This document shows positions 26,701 to 35,832 of a DNA stretch of 64,000 nt, one piece after another. The stretch spans positions 17,788,945 to 17,852,944 of the forward strand of contig NC_087079.1 in the NCBI RefSeq assembly GCF_026151205.1, in the 5' to 3' direction. The DNA is from Bolinopsis microptera (taxonomy: Eukaryota > Ctenophora > Tentaculata > Lobata > Bolinopsidae). Every line of letters starts with the position of its first letter. The stretch's first letter is position 1. Made by a program: the position numbers and the translations under genes. Under the pieces are notes generated by a model. That model made no database searches, had not been told where the DNA came from, and saw only the letters and a list, made by a program, of their open reading frames with translations.

Positions 26701-27846
26701 CCTCCCTACAGCTGGTTAGTTTTACATTGAGCCTCCCTACAGCTGGTTAGTTTTACATTGAGCCTCCCTACAGCTGGTTAGTTTTACATTGAGCCTCCCT
26801 ACAGCTGGTTAGTTTTACATTGAGCCTCCCTACAGCTGGTTAGTTTTACATTGAGCCTCCCTACAGCTGGTTAGTTTTACATTGAGCCTCCCTACAGCTG
26901 GTTAGTTTTACATTGAGCCTCCCTACAATTGGTTAGTTTTACATTGAGCCTCCCTACAATTGGTTAGTTTTACATTGAGCCTCCCTACAGCTGGTTAGTT
27001 TTACATTGAGCCTCCCTACAGCTGGTTAGTTTTACATTGAGGCTTACCTTACTTTACTTTCAAGCTGATGAAGATGACAGCAAATTGTCAATACTTATAT
27101 ATTTTTCAGATATTTTGGGTTTTTAAAGTTTACAATAAGCGTCTCTTAAAATTTACGTACAACATGCTACATGATAGAACTATACTTACTCCTACACTAA
27201 TACCAGGTGGGCTCGCTAGAGAAGGAGTGCGGGCAACTACAACTAGAGGACAGTGTGTGTAGTTGTGGGCTGGAGATATCACTGGGAACTACTAGCAGCA
27301 AGTGTAGAACTAAGTGCCAACTTCTACTGGAACTCCTCTCTAAATATCAGGTACGTGATATCTTAACACGTCATCTTCGAACGTCATCACATCAGAACGT
27401 GACGTCATCGCAACATAACGTGACGTCATCGCAAAATAACGTGACGTCATCACAACATAACGTGACGTCATCACAACATAACGTGACGTCATGACAACAT
27501 AACCTGACGTCATCACAACATACCGTGACGTCATGACAACATACCGTGACGTCATGACACTAATACCCACTACTACAGGGTGATCTAGACGCGCACCTGA
27601 GGGATGTTAAACTGTGCACTGCTCTGTACTCTGAACTGACTACTGAACTTGGTGTGATAGCAGGACACGTGTTATCAGCACTGAGCAACACTTCTCTTCC
27701 TATAGCAGACAGAGTAAGTTTACAGTAAATTTACAAAATGTAAATTACTACTTCATTTTTAAGTTTAGTGTTAATTATAGATTTTATTTAACATTCACTC
27801 CTAGTCCTACAATTTGATGTATGAGACGAGTGATAAACAGGAATAA
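5584..27846 (+). CDS. Spectrin-repeat protein, left copy (5' end uncertain)
   Basis: Exons, all with AG/GT borders and matching phases: 5584-5760, then about 18863 (or ATG 18836)-20446, 21479-21973, 22342-22469, 23193-23446, 23749-23848, 24001-24114, 24260-24500, 24726-24854, 25032-25226, 27207-27350, 27579-27713, 27805-27846 (stop TAA). From ATG 18836 the joined frame is 1,195 codons plus stop, with no internal stop, which strongly supports the model. The N-terminal part is Ser/Thr-rich and low in complexity. After it come long amphipathic helices with the Trp placement of spectrin helix A (HSQWVTAL, GAWLQTAL, TTWLEGL, GRWVQLSDK). No KASH, EF-hand, ZZ or actin-binding domain is visible and the C-terminus is short (ending SDKQE), so a cytoplasmic scaffold is likely. 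It might be nesprin- or dystonin-related; I cannot assign orthology. It converges on gene B. Confidence 0.8.
5767..6042 (+). repeat. 8-nt CTCCCTAC array just after a splice donor
   Basis: Roughly 33 copies of CTCCCTAC with a few C-for-T changes begin within about 10 nt of the donor at 5,761. The right arm has only about nine copies (63,714-63,787). The tract is pyrimidine-only on one strand. All three frames stay open because the unit lacks stops, so the long Pro/Leu/Thr frames are artefacts. Confidence 0.95.
6116..6408 (+). repeat. 11-nt AGTAAACAGTA array
   Basis: About 26 copies of an 11-nt unit (AAGTAAACAGT) with occasional ATTAAAC and ATAAACT variants. The mirror array is at 63,358-63,645, about the same length, so this array predates the separation of the arms and changed little in size. 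Confidence 0.95.
6560..18293 (+). repeat. 11.7-kb minisatellite, 52-nt unit, about 225 copies
   Basis: The unit starts CCTCGTGAGGTTCCTACTC and continues through TACCCCCGGAGTTTATTCC to the triplet-rich CTCCTCCCACCAT, 52 nt in total. Variants (CTCTC/CTCGC, CACCAT/CACTAT/CATCAT, TTTATT/TTAATT) form local patterns. Blocks around 10.3-12.1 kb and 13.3-15.1 kb repeat the same variant order about 3.0 kb apart (11,567 matches 14,603). The right arm holds only about 21 copies (62,104-63,205). It lies in a spectrin-gene intron. Open frames across it are periodic artefacts: 52 is not a multiple of 3, so each frame cycles over 156 nt. Confidence 0.97.
18294..18835 (+). other. Conserved non-repetitive segment before the large exon
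   Basis: Single-copy sequence matched in the right arm (about 61,559-62,103). It contains TCACGTGAC and CACGTG E-box palindromes near 18,612-18,632 and two short upstream ATG frames (18,723 and 18,784) that are out of frame with the main coding frame. The 18,784 frame stops early in the left copy and extends a few codons further in the right copy. It could be an internal promoter with 5' UTR if the Ser/Thr-rich exon is a first exon, or plain intron. An AG at 18,716 that looks like an acceptor is AA in the right copy, so I do not use it. Confidence 0.45.
18836..20446 (+). CDS. Large Ser/Thr-rich exon of spectrin-repeat gene, left
   Basis: Open from an upstream stop at 18,773 to the donor at 20,447 (GGTTAGT after ..RPAK, phase 0). 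The first in-frame ATG is 18,836. Residues are strongly Ser/Thr/Asp/Glu-rich and probably disordered. Three internal coding repeats are visible: TSPDQLIS (24 nt, about 18,967-19,088), ELMKPDFSAAR..KEL (51 nt, two copies around 19,780-19,885) and a Cys-rich nine-residue unit TTATCSTCK (27 nt, about 20,200-20,283). Copy numbers of the first and third differ from the right arm. The exon may begin at 18,863 or 18,869 by splicing rather than at the ATG. Function unknown. Confidence 0.75.
20447..21478 (+). other. Intron with 38-nt triplicated repeat
   Basis: Intron between the large exon and the VNTR exon. It holds just over three copies of a 38-nt unit (TAGTTAACTCTTACATCTTC...CAGTCGAC) at about 20,988-21,106. 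The right arm has one degenerate copy near 59,403-59,440. A CACGTGA E-box lies just before the next exon. No coding content is seen. Confidence 0.7.
21479..21973 (+). CDS. VNTR exon of spectrin-repeat gene, left
   Basis: Phase-0 exon of 495 nt (165 codons) after CTGCAG and before GTACGA. Its first half is a 21-nt coding minisatellite giving the heptad KSSTMAT about 13 times, with N, A and S variants. After the repeat come MGDFMTTSSSSDQ and a Ser/Thr/Ala/Lys tail. The right copy (58,744-59,103) is 360 nt with about seven heptads and a two-residue shorter SSS run. The array length is always a multiple of three, consistent with selection to keep the frame. The segment is probably a disordered, phosphorylatable linker (inference). 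Confidence 0.8.
22342..25226 (+). CDS. Eight helical (spectrin-type) exons, left
   Basis: Exons 22342-22469, 23193-23446, 23749-23848, 24001-24114, 24260-24500, 24726-24854 and 25032-25226 chain by phase 0-2-1-2-2-0-0 with no stop; together with 21479-21973 they make eight consecutive exons. Encoded segments include DLQSELRTIGEDITSVEQF, LTILHTLWEKLDEEVRSRY, NTITTWLEGLSRRES and GRWVQLSDKITRKSE, which show amphipathic heptads and helix-A tryptophans. Several introns start with a minisatellite immediately after the donor (23,455; 24,540; 25,227). Confidence 0.8.
23455..23640 (+). repeat. Intronic E-box (CACGTG) array, left
   Basis: About nine copies of a roughly 20-nt unit, CACGTGTTATCGCGCGTTAC, starting a few bases after the donor at 23,447. 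The 5' copies keep the perfect bHLH E-box CACGTG; later copies decay to CACGTTTTA. The mirror array is 56,883-57,075. Binding by bHLH factors is inference from the motif only. Confidence 0.85.
24121..24190 (+). repeat. Triplicate E-box plus CRE composite
   Basis: Three near-identical 23-nt units, TATCACGTGACGTCATCAGA, in the intron after exon 24001-24114. Each fuses TCACGTGA with TGACGTCA. The right arm has a similar but degraded set at 56,340-56,392. Confidence 0.8.
24535..24716 (+). repeat. 16-18-nt GTGTTGTTAAGGTAAC array
   Basis: Tandem copies built from AACGTGTTGTTAAGGT, grading from an upstream GTTGCTATGGTTATGTGTT variant, in the intron before exon 24726-24854. The right arm has only a short degenerate equivalent at about 55,905-56,005. 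Confidence 0.8.
25213..27041 (+). repeat. 31-nt array that copies a splice donor about 58 times
   Basis: The unit is the last 14 nt of exon 25032-25226 plus the first 17 nt of its intron: CCTCCCTACAGCTG followed by GTTAGTTTTACATTGAG. Most units are identical; a minority have AATTG for AGCTG or GGTAAG for GGTTAG. Every copy keeps an exon-end/GT junction. The right arm has exactly one copy (around 55,388-55,418), so the expansion happened in this arm only. The next exon, 27207-27350, is intact. Confidence 0.97.
27207..27846 (+). CDS. C-terminal exons of spectrin-repeat gene, left
   Basis: Exons 27207-27350 (VGSLEKECGQLQLEDS..., Cys-rich, 48 codons), 27579-27713 (GDLDAHLRDVKLCTALY..., 45 codons) and 27805-27846 (SYNLMYETSDKQE then TAA), all phase 0. 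The right copies at 55120-55263, 54282-54416 and 54149-54190 have the same lengths. AATAAA at 27,842-27,847 overlaps the stop codon, with another at 28,073-28,078; either may direct polyadenylation. No membrane anchor is present. Confidence 0.75.
27380..27560 (+). repeat. 21-nt CRE (TGACGTCA) array, left
   Basis: About eight copies of a 21-nt unit such as ACGTGACGTCATCACAACAT, each holding the palindromic CREB/ATF site TGACGTCA, in the intron between 27350 and 27579. The right-arm array is about four times longer (54,438-55,105). Confidence 0.9.
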
Positions 27847-28467
27847 AAAACGAAACAGGATCGGTTATTAATTTTATAAAAATATGTTTGTTTCAAAGAC
27901 CAGAAGGCCACCCATAAGGGCTTTTGAGCAGTATACACAATTTAATTTAAACAAAATTAAGTTGGTATCCCTGGAAACGACCTGCACCTATACTTACAAT
28001 AACACAGTAGAAGGCTGCGTTAACGAAGATTAACACATGTATTGATAATTTGTGTAACAATTCTTAGAACTTAATAAACAACTCCAGTAACTATTTAGTA
28101 AGTCAAATAACTGTCTTTATATTACAAACGTAATAGCATACTTCACGAGATATTCACGAGCATCTCAAGTAACAACATTATACAGTGTATTCTGTGTAAA
28201 ATTATCTTTATCCCGGTTGTTGCGACAAGTGAAAATGCTCTTATTAGGGAAAGGAGTTTACTCGACGTTTCAATGTAACTACATCGTATTCATCGTATAA
28301 CAACAGGGATAAAGATAATTTTACACAGAATACATTACAACAATGCGACTCATAAATAATACTCCAATCCGGATTTTACACTTTATACAGTAGAACAGTA
28401 TTAGTAGTAGTATAGTAACAGTATCTTTCATCATCACTAACTCACAAGCGAAGTTATTTTACCCAAA
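27847..28467. other. Convergent 3' region between spectrin gene and gene B, left
   Basis: The spacer between two stop codons on opposite strands (621 bp) includes both 3' UTRs and a MITE at 28,186-28,334. No coding content. Conserved in the right arm at 53,521-54,148 with nearly the same length. Confidence 0.7.
28186..28334. mobile_element. 149-bp terminal-inverted-repeat MITE, left copy
   Basis: The ends are inverted copies beginning TGTATTCTGTGTAAAATTAT and running about 38 bp inward with one mismatch. The interior is about 70 bp and non-coding. The same element sits at the mirror position 53,661-53,809 with identical length, so the insertion predates the arms' separation. A target-site duplication is not clear. 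Confidence 0.75.
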
Positions 28468-30426
28468 TCAAGGAACGGAAGGGTCCGGTAATATACGGTG
28501 GTGTGTTTTGGTGGTTTCATCAGCTGCTCCTGTCTTTAAAGCTTGTTCAGGTCCTGTCTTTAAAGCTTGTTCAGCTAATATATCGTCTATCTGAGCTCTA
28601 CTTGCTACTACCCCTTTCCTCAGACTTACCGTAGCTATCAGTCCCCCTGCCCTGCACACCTTCTTGTGCTTGTTGCTGTGCCTGACAGCTTGTTGGTTGC
28701 CAGGACAACATGCTACAAAGGTATTGAGCAGGTGCCCTATTAGTGCTATTACTCCCAGTACTATTACAGCGTAGGGTTGGTCTATGGGTTCCTTGTGGTA
28801 CATCTCCCTCTCTTCCCACCCCATCTTCTTTAACATTTGCACGTAGTTTAACACTGGGTCCAGGTCCTTTATTTGCTTTCCTACCACTCCTAGTGTTCCT
28901 ATTGCTGGTAATTAGTTAATTAGTTAATTAGTTAATTAGTTAATTAGTTAATTAGTTAGACTAGCTCAATTGTGTGGTAATATCCAGAGATTAAAGTGGA
29001 TTTTTAAATCAGTTAATCAGAAAAACCAAGTTTTAGTAATCTATACTAATAATCCTTAAAAGTTTGTGGGTTCGTGGGAAATTTCCGATAGTGACGTCCC
29101 GGCCGTAGGCACGGGTTACAGTAGTACTATAATATATTCATTGGTATAAAGAAGACAAACTTGCTGATTTTATCTTGTCAGTTAAATATGAAATAAGACC
29201 AGTATTTGTATCTTGTACATATAATTGTAAGTAATTAAATACATACACGAGAGGAGACCCACAACTATCATAGCAGTCCTAGCATTCTTGTGATCTGTAG
29301 GAATATAGGGTATTAATAACGCTATCATAGCAGTTCTAGCATTCTTGTGATCTGTAGGAATATAGGGTATTAATAACGCTAGGTTACTAAGGTGTTACTA
29401 GGGTGTTACTAGGGTGTTACTAAGGTGTTACTAGGGTGTTACTAGGGTGTTATTAGTGAATAGAGGGTGTTAATAGTAAGTTTTATCATTTTGAGAATCT
29501 TATTCGAAATATTTTCCATACATTTGAAGTGCTAAGTAAGAATTTAAATCTGTTCTTCAAAAGGATTGATCTAACGTTTTCCGTATAATATCTTCATTGT
29601 CAAAAAAATAATTGAAATTAATAAATAAAATTAATAACTCACGCTTCTTATAACAAAGGCAATCTGAATCTGAAAATGAAAATACGTTCAATTTTATTGC
29701 CTTGGTTCTGATTTGTTGCCATAGTTACTTAATTTTGACATGTGATCCCAATGTTTGTGTTGGTATCATAATTACAGTAAAACATGTTAAATGTTAAGCA
29801 AACACTTGCGTACCACCCAACATCTGAGCTATCGGGTGTTACTAGGGTGTTACTAAGGTGTTACTAGGGTGTTACTAAGGTGTTACTAGGGTGTTACTAG
29901 GGTGTTACTAGGGTGTTACTAAGGTGTTACTAGGGTGTTACTAGGATGTTACTAAGGTGTTACTAGGGTGTTACTAGGGTGTTACTAGGGTGTTACTAAG
30001 GTGTTACTAAGTACGTACCTCCCAACATCTGAGCTATTCTGAGTGAGGTGAGAATGCAATCAGCCCCCAACAATATCAGGTACACTGTACAAATTGAGGA
30101 ACCTGAAAATAGTCAGAAAAAGAGAATAGAATTAATCATGCAATTATTTGGAGTTTGTCTTGCAAATGGTGTTCATATTTCAATTATTGATAATTTATTG
30201 ATGAACCGAACATGGTTAAAAGATTTCGCTTCGAGTCACGATTTCAAAATGCAAATAATCTGTGAAAATGTAGTTACCCAAATGTATTTATATTAAGTTA
30301 GTCACTAATAATAAGGTTTACATTTAGGTACTCACTTTGAGCGTCCACTCCGAGTAACATAATAGCGATAGTTAACTGAGCAACAGTAGCGGCGCACACT
30401 GCCATAGCCCCGATTACAAAAGACAT
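28468..30426 (-). CDS. Tetraspan gene B, left copy
   Basis: Minus-strand exons: 30426-30336 (ATG at 30,424-30,426), 30102-30019, 29669-29643 (27 nt), 29294-29247, 28904-28468 (stop). Lengths 91/84/27/48/437 nt, all phase 1, give 228 residues. Predicted topology is four membrane segments: IGAMAVCAATVAQLTIAIML; YLILLGADCILTSLRIAQML; a segment across exons 4-5 (ARTAMIV.GLLS then IGTLGVVG); and AVIVLGVIALIGHLLNTFVA. A short Cys/Lys loop DSDCLCYKK comes from the 27-nt exon. A basic cytoplasmic tail of about 70 residues follows CCPGNQ. The tail has an eight-residue duplication (EQALKTGP) missing from the right copy. Not claudin-like: the larger loop is between segments 3 and 4. Function unknown. 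Confidence 0.8.
29381..30006 (-). repeat. 11-nt GTGTTACTAGG arrays in gene B introns, left
   Basis: Two short arrays (about 29,381-29,457 and 29,835-30,006) of an 11-nt unit flank the 27-nt exon. A partial copy of the exon-2 end (CCAACATCTGAGCTAT) lies at 29,818-29,834, beside the second array, so exon-2 sequence was already being copied here. The right-arm equivalents are much longer (47,946-48,850 and 49,223-49,757). Confidence 0.85.
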
Positions 30427-31499
30427 GTGTAAACTGAGCTAATCTAGCTGGAGGTGTATATCATAGTCATGATAATATACAGGAACAACGGTTTATATTG
30501 ATAATTGAAAACCATCTAAAAATTGTTACAGTAAGTGAAGATAACCTATCTATAAGTGAACTGCAAAAGGATCGCGTCATGTTAAAAGATACTAGTACAT
30601 GACATTGCTGTTATACACAGCACAAAACAGAGGATAACTTAAGAAAATACAGTATGTTTGGTGTTTAGAGTGACTAACCTTTGTTCTCCCTCTGTCGTAC
30701 AGTCATTGTGAATCAGCTTTGTTCGGTGGTACAATCTTTGTGACCCCGACTAATTTGTATTGATTGAAGTACAATAGCAAGCATTTAGAATATAATAATA
30801 CCTAGCACACCATTCCTCGTACATAGCTGGTTCTGTGTGTGTATGTATGTGTGTGTGTATAATTTAAAGGTGTTTGGACAGTGGCTCATTACTGAATTAC
30901 TGAATTAATCTTCTTATAACCCAAACTCTAACGCTGACCCTAAACATGGAACTAAAACATTTTAGGGTTATACGGGTTCCTGCTAGTGGAACTAAAACGT
31001 ATCATATACCAAAACCCTTCAGGTTTAGACTCCAGTTTTCATGTCAGTTCAATTTAATTTTTGTGATATTTTTAGACGGAATAAAACAGGTTCACTGTTT
31101 AAACATTATCTACTCCATAACAATCTCAGCAAATACAGGGTGTACTGCATAAAATAAGTGCAAATCAGAAACATCAGTAAAGGGATAATTACCGTAAATA
31201 TATTTCATAGAATGAATAGATAAGAATGAAGGCGTCCATTCAAAATCAAAACTAAATTGAACACAAGTTGGACGGTGGAATGCACTGCATTTTTTGAATT
31301 CCATTTTTTAATTAAACTTAATATTCTACAATCTCAAAAGTCATAGTTCTGCATATATAGTAGAAATATCCAACAGTTTGTGTTGGAATTCGAAGAGAGA
31401 AGATTGAACTAGATTTACATAAAAATAATAAAGCGTAATTTGTCAGTCCATGATAACCCTCAGTCTAGAAAGTCGAATCTTTATCTACTTCCTAACAGT
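30427..31499. other. Intergenic segment between genes A and B, left
   Basis: AT-rich, non-repetitive apart from a (GT)n microsatellite at about 30,834-30,858. Matched at 46,436-47,537. Short open frames on both strands (for example 31,110-31,304) are partly conserved between arms but have no splice or family support, so I call no gene. It presumably contains the gene B promoter next to 30,426. Confidence 0.6.
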
Positions 31500-33288
31500 A
31501 CCTCATTAACATGAGTTCTTAGTAACCTCTTAGTAACCGCGCGATACTAACTCCTCTACTTGTTATCCCCTAGTAACCGCGCGTTACTAACTCCTCTGCT
31601 TGTTATCCCCTAGTAACCTCCTAGTAACCGCGCGTTACTAACTCCTCTACTTGTTATCCCCTAGTTACCTCCTAGTTACCGCGCGATACTAACTCCTCTA
31701 CTTCTTGCCCCCTAGTTACCTCCTAGTAACCGCACGTTACTAACTCCTCTACTTGTTATCCCCTAGTAACCGCGCGTTACTAACTCCTCTACTTGTTATC
31801 CCCTAGTTACCTCCTAGTTACCGCGCGATACTAACTCCTCTACTTCTTGCCCCCTAGTTACCTCCTAGTAACCGCACGTTACTAACTCCTCTACTTGTTA
31901 TCCCCTAGTAACCGCGCGTTACTAACTCCTCTACTTGTTATCCCCTAGTTACCTCCTAGTTACCGCGCGATACTAACTCCTCTACTTCTTGCCCCCTAGT
32001 TACCTCCTAGTAACCGCACGTTACTAACTCCTCTACTTGTTATCCCCTAGTAACCGCGCGTTACTAACTCCTCTACTTGTTATCCCCTAGTTACCTCCTA
32101 GTAACCGCGCGTTACTAACTCCTCTACTTGTTATCCCCTAGTTACCTCCTAGTTACCGCGCGATACTAACTCCTCTACTTCTTGCCCCCTAGTTACCTCC
32201 TAGTAACCGCACGTTACTAACTCCTCTACTTGTTATCCCCTAGTAACCGCGCGTTACTAACTCCTCTACTTGTTATCCCCTAGTTACCTCCTAGTTACCG
32301 CGCGATACTAACTCCTCTACTTCTTGCCCCCTAGTTACCTCCTAGTAACCGCGCGTTACTAACTCCTCTACTTCTTGCCCCCTAGTTACCTCCTAGTAAC
32401 CGCACGTTACTAACTCCTCTACTTGTTATTCCCTAGTAACCTCCTAGTAACCGCGCGTTACTAACTCCTCTACTTGTTATCCCCTAGTTACCTCCTAGTT
32501 ACCGCGCGATACTAACTCCTCTACTTCTTGCCCCCTAGTTACCTCCTAGTAACCGCACGTTACTAACTCCTCTACTTGTTATCCCCTAGTAACCGCGCGT
32601 TACTAACTCCTCTACTTGTTATCCCCTAGTTACCTCCTAGTTACCGCGCGATACTAACTCCTCTACTTCTTGCCCCCTAGTTACCTCCTAGTAACCGCGC
32701 GTTACTAACTCCTCTACTTGTTATCCCCTAGTTACCTCCTAGTAACCGCACGTTACTAACTCCTCTACTTGTTATCCCCTAGTAACCTCCTAGTAACCGC
32801 GCGTTACTAACTCCTCTACTTGTTATCCCCTAGTTACCTCCTAGTTACCGCGCGATACTAACTCCTCTACTTCTTGCCCCCTAGTTACCTCCTAGTAACC
32901 GCGCGTTACTAACTCCTCTGCTTGTTATCCCCTAGTAACCTCTTAGTAACCGCGCGTTACTAACTCCTCTACTTGTTATCCCCTAGTTACCTCCTAGTTA
33001 CCGCGCGATACTAACTCCTCTACTTCTTGCCCCCTAGTTACCTCCTAGTAACCGCGCGTTACTAACTCCTCTACTTGTTCTCCCCTAGTTACCTCCTAGT
33101 AACCGCGCGATACTAACTCCTCTACTTCTTGCCCCCTAGTTACCTCCTAGTAACCGCGCGTTACTAACTCCTCTACTTGTTCTCCCCTAGTTACCTCCTA
33201 ATAACCGCGCGTTACTAACTCCTCTACTTGTTATCCCCTAGTTACCTCCTAGTAACCGCGCGTTACCAACTCCTCTACTTGTTATCCC
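31500..33288 (-). repeat. Array derived from the gene A stop codon region, left
   Basis: Units of about 47-51 nt read, on the minus strand, GGGGATAACAAGTAGAGGAG followed by TTAGTAACGCGCGGTTACTA. The first unit contains the true end of gene A (codons for GDNK and TAG at 33,275), so the terminal codons and stop are repeated downstream. A higher-order period of 142 nt is visible: the variant CGCACG falls at 31,731, 31,873 and 32,015. The right-arm array (45,342-46,435) is shorter and lacks this pattern. Confidence 0.92.
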
Positions 33289-35832
33289 CGTTGCAGAAGC
33301 AAGCTATGGCCGTATTGACCACATGCCCAGGCAGTGCAATGGCTCCCAGTACTATCATAGCCCAGTACATATCAGTATACAGGATAATCACCCCGTACGG
33401 TAGGTCGAGGTAGATCTTGTAGTTTATCTTAACCTCATAGTCTATGTCCACAACGAAGGTGTCGTTGAGTATATTGGTCCTGTTCTGGGAGGGTGACATA
33501 CCACTGAGGCTCTCGTAGAAGTCGTTAACGTGACCTGTAGTGTTGATCAGGTCCTTTATGTGCAGTGAGAGGAGCACTAACGTTCCTATACCTGAAATAA
33601 AGTGGGTTTTATTAAATAAAAAGATAAGAGGATATTGTTGATGAGATTAGTAACTGTAGTCAAGAGTAACCATAATAATCGTAGTAACCCGAGTAACTGC
33701 AGTCTACTAAAGGTGATACTCATTTATACTGACTAATGATGAGTTTCTATAACACTTACATGCGACGAGACCCAGACTGATTGTACTGATTCGGATTATT
33801 TTGGAATCTGAGAAAAAAGATTGTTAATATTGAGAAGGACATCTATCAAACAAGATACACAGTCTGATATAGTACCAATATATCCTGATAAAGCATGGCT
33901 CTTTAATAGCAGCCTATTACAGTACCCACAGTGTAAATAATACTCACTCTCAGTGTAGAAGGAAGCCACCCCACCTGAGATGTAGAATATTAGTTACCAA
34001 ATTAACCCTTAGTGGGTACATGTTGTTTATGTAAAGTAAGTAACCCTTAGTGGGAACATGTTGTTTATGAACCCATCAACAAATCTGAAAATCCTGGACA
34101 ATTATCAGTTTCCCGAACAGCTCTGTTCTCAAGACAAAACACGTGTTATTAGTGAACACACTGAGTTAATGCAGTTAACTCACCGCAACATATCTGACCA
34201 AGTCTGAAGACCAGCAGGGTGGTGGCTATTGCGAACAGCAGTGTGTAGAATATCCCTGCCCATGTTTCTGAAATTAGTTAATTAGATAAATTAACATTTA
34301 TCCATCCATTTATTCGAAGAAATGTTCACGTTAAGTAAGGTCTCTAAACATTAGTTATAATGTGATATTCACGTTTAGTAAGGTCTCTAAACATTAGTTA
34401 TAATGTAATATTCACGTTTAGTAAGGTCTCTAAACATTTGTTATAATGTAATATTCACGTTTAGTAAGGTCTCTAAACATTTGTTATAATGTGATAATGT
34501 TCACGTTAAGTAAGGTCTCTAAACATTAGTTATAATGTGATAATGTTCACGTTAAGTAAGGTCTCTAAACATTAGTTATAATGTAATATTCACGTTTAGT
34601 AAGGTCTCTAAACATTAGTTATAATGTGATAATGTTCACGTTAAGTAAGGTCTCTAAACATTAGTTATAATGTGATATTCACGTTAAGTAAGGTCTCTAA
34701 ACATTAGTTATAATGTAATATTCACGTTAAGTAAGGTCTCTAAACATTAGTTATAATGTGATAATATTCACGTTTAGTAAGGTCTCTAAACATTAGTTAT
34801 AATGTAATATTCACGTTAAGTAAGGTCTCTAAACATTAGTTATAATGTAATATTCACGTTAAGTAAGGTCTCTAAACATTAGTTATAATGTGATAATATT
34901 CACGTTTAGTAAGGTCTCTAAACATTAGTTATAATGTAATATTCACGTTAAGTAAGGTCTCTAAACATTAGTTATAATGTAATATTCACGTTAAGTAAGG
35001 TCTCTAAACATTAGTTATAATGTGATAATATTCACGTTTAGTAAGGTCTCTAAACATTAGTTATAATGTAATATTCACGTTAAGTAAGGTCTCTAAACAT
35101 TAGTTATAATGTAATATTCACGTTAAGTAAGGTCTCTAAACATTAGTTATAATGTGATAATATTCACGTTTAGTAAGGTCTCTAAACATTAGTTATAATG
35201 TAATATTCACGTTAAGTAAGGTCTCTAAACATTAGTTATAATGTAATATTCACGTTAAGTAAGGTCTCTAAACATTAGTTATAATGTAATATTCACGTTA
35301 AGTAAGGTCTCTAAACATTAGTTATAATGTGATAATATTCACGTTTAGTAAGGTCTCTAAACATTAGTTATAATGTAATATTCACGTTAAGTAAGGTCTC
35401 TAAACATTAGTTATAATGTGATATTCACGTTAAGTAAGGTCTCTAAACATTAGTTATAATGTAATATTCACGTTAAGTAAGGTCTCTAAACATTAGTTAT
35501 AATGTGATAATATTCACGTTTAGTAAGGTCTCTAAACATTAGTTATAATGTAATATTCACGTTAAGTAAGGTCTCTAAACATTAGTTATAATGTAATATT
35601 CACGTTAAGTAAGGTCTCTAAACATTAGTTATAATGTAATATTCACGTTTAGTAAGGTCTCTAAACATTAGTTATAATGTAATATTCACGTTAAGTAAGA
35701 TCTCTAAACATTAGTTATAATGTGATAATGAAACTTACTGTCTGCCTTGCCCCCAAGTATGAGTATAGTAATGATGAGCTGAGCTACAGCTGCTACCCCC
35801 ACTCCTACAGCTCCTATCAGTGCTGACATCAT
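33275..35832 (-). CDS. Tetraspan gene A, left copy
   Basis: Minus-strand exons: 35832-35739, 34267-34184, 33974-33948 (27 nt), 33807-33760, 33591-33275 (stop TAG). All GT-AG, phase 1; 189 residues from the double Met. Four membrane segments: LIGAVGVGVAAVAQLIITIL; a second ending FRLGQICC; a third across IRISTISLGLVA and IGTLVLLSL; and WAMIVLGAIALPGHVVNTAI. The loop between segments 3 and 4 is about 60 residues with N-glycosylation sequons (NTT, NRT, NDT), so it is probably extracellular. An in-frame extension MPHAYTVNDNSQSCFIVEK upstream (from 35,889) is identical in both arms; paralogues B and C begin at the later Met, so I prefer that start. Function unknown. Confidence 0.82.
34300..35725 (-). 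repeat. 43-46-nt array in gene A intron 1, left
   Basis: About 32 copies of a unit containing TTCACGTTAAGTAAGGTCTC and TAAACATTAGTTATAATGT, alternating 43- and 46-nt forms. The array begins about 8 nt inside the donor of exon 1. The right arm has one copy only (about 43,887-43,945). Confidence 0.96.

Noticed and set aside
28598..28819. Second frame over the last exon of gene B (Gln/Ser-rich)
   Set aside because: It is an overlapping frame of the tetraspan exon and has no splice support of its own.
31110..31304. 64-codon frame conserved at 46,647-46,841
   Set aside because: Conserved in both arms with very few changes, but all sequence here is similarly conserved; no splice sites, signal or family features, so not called.
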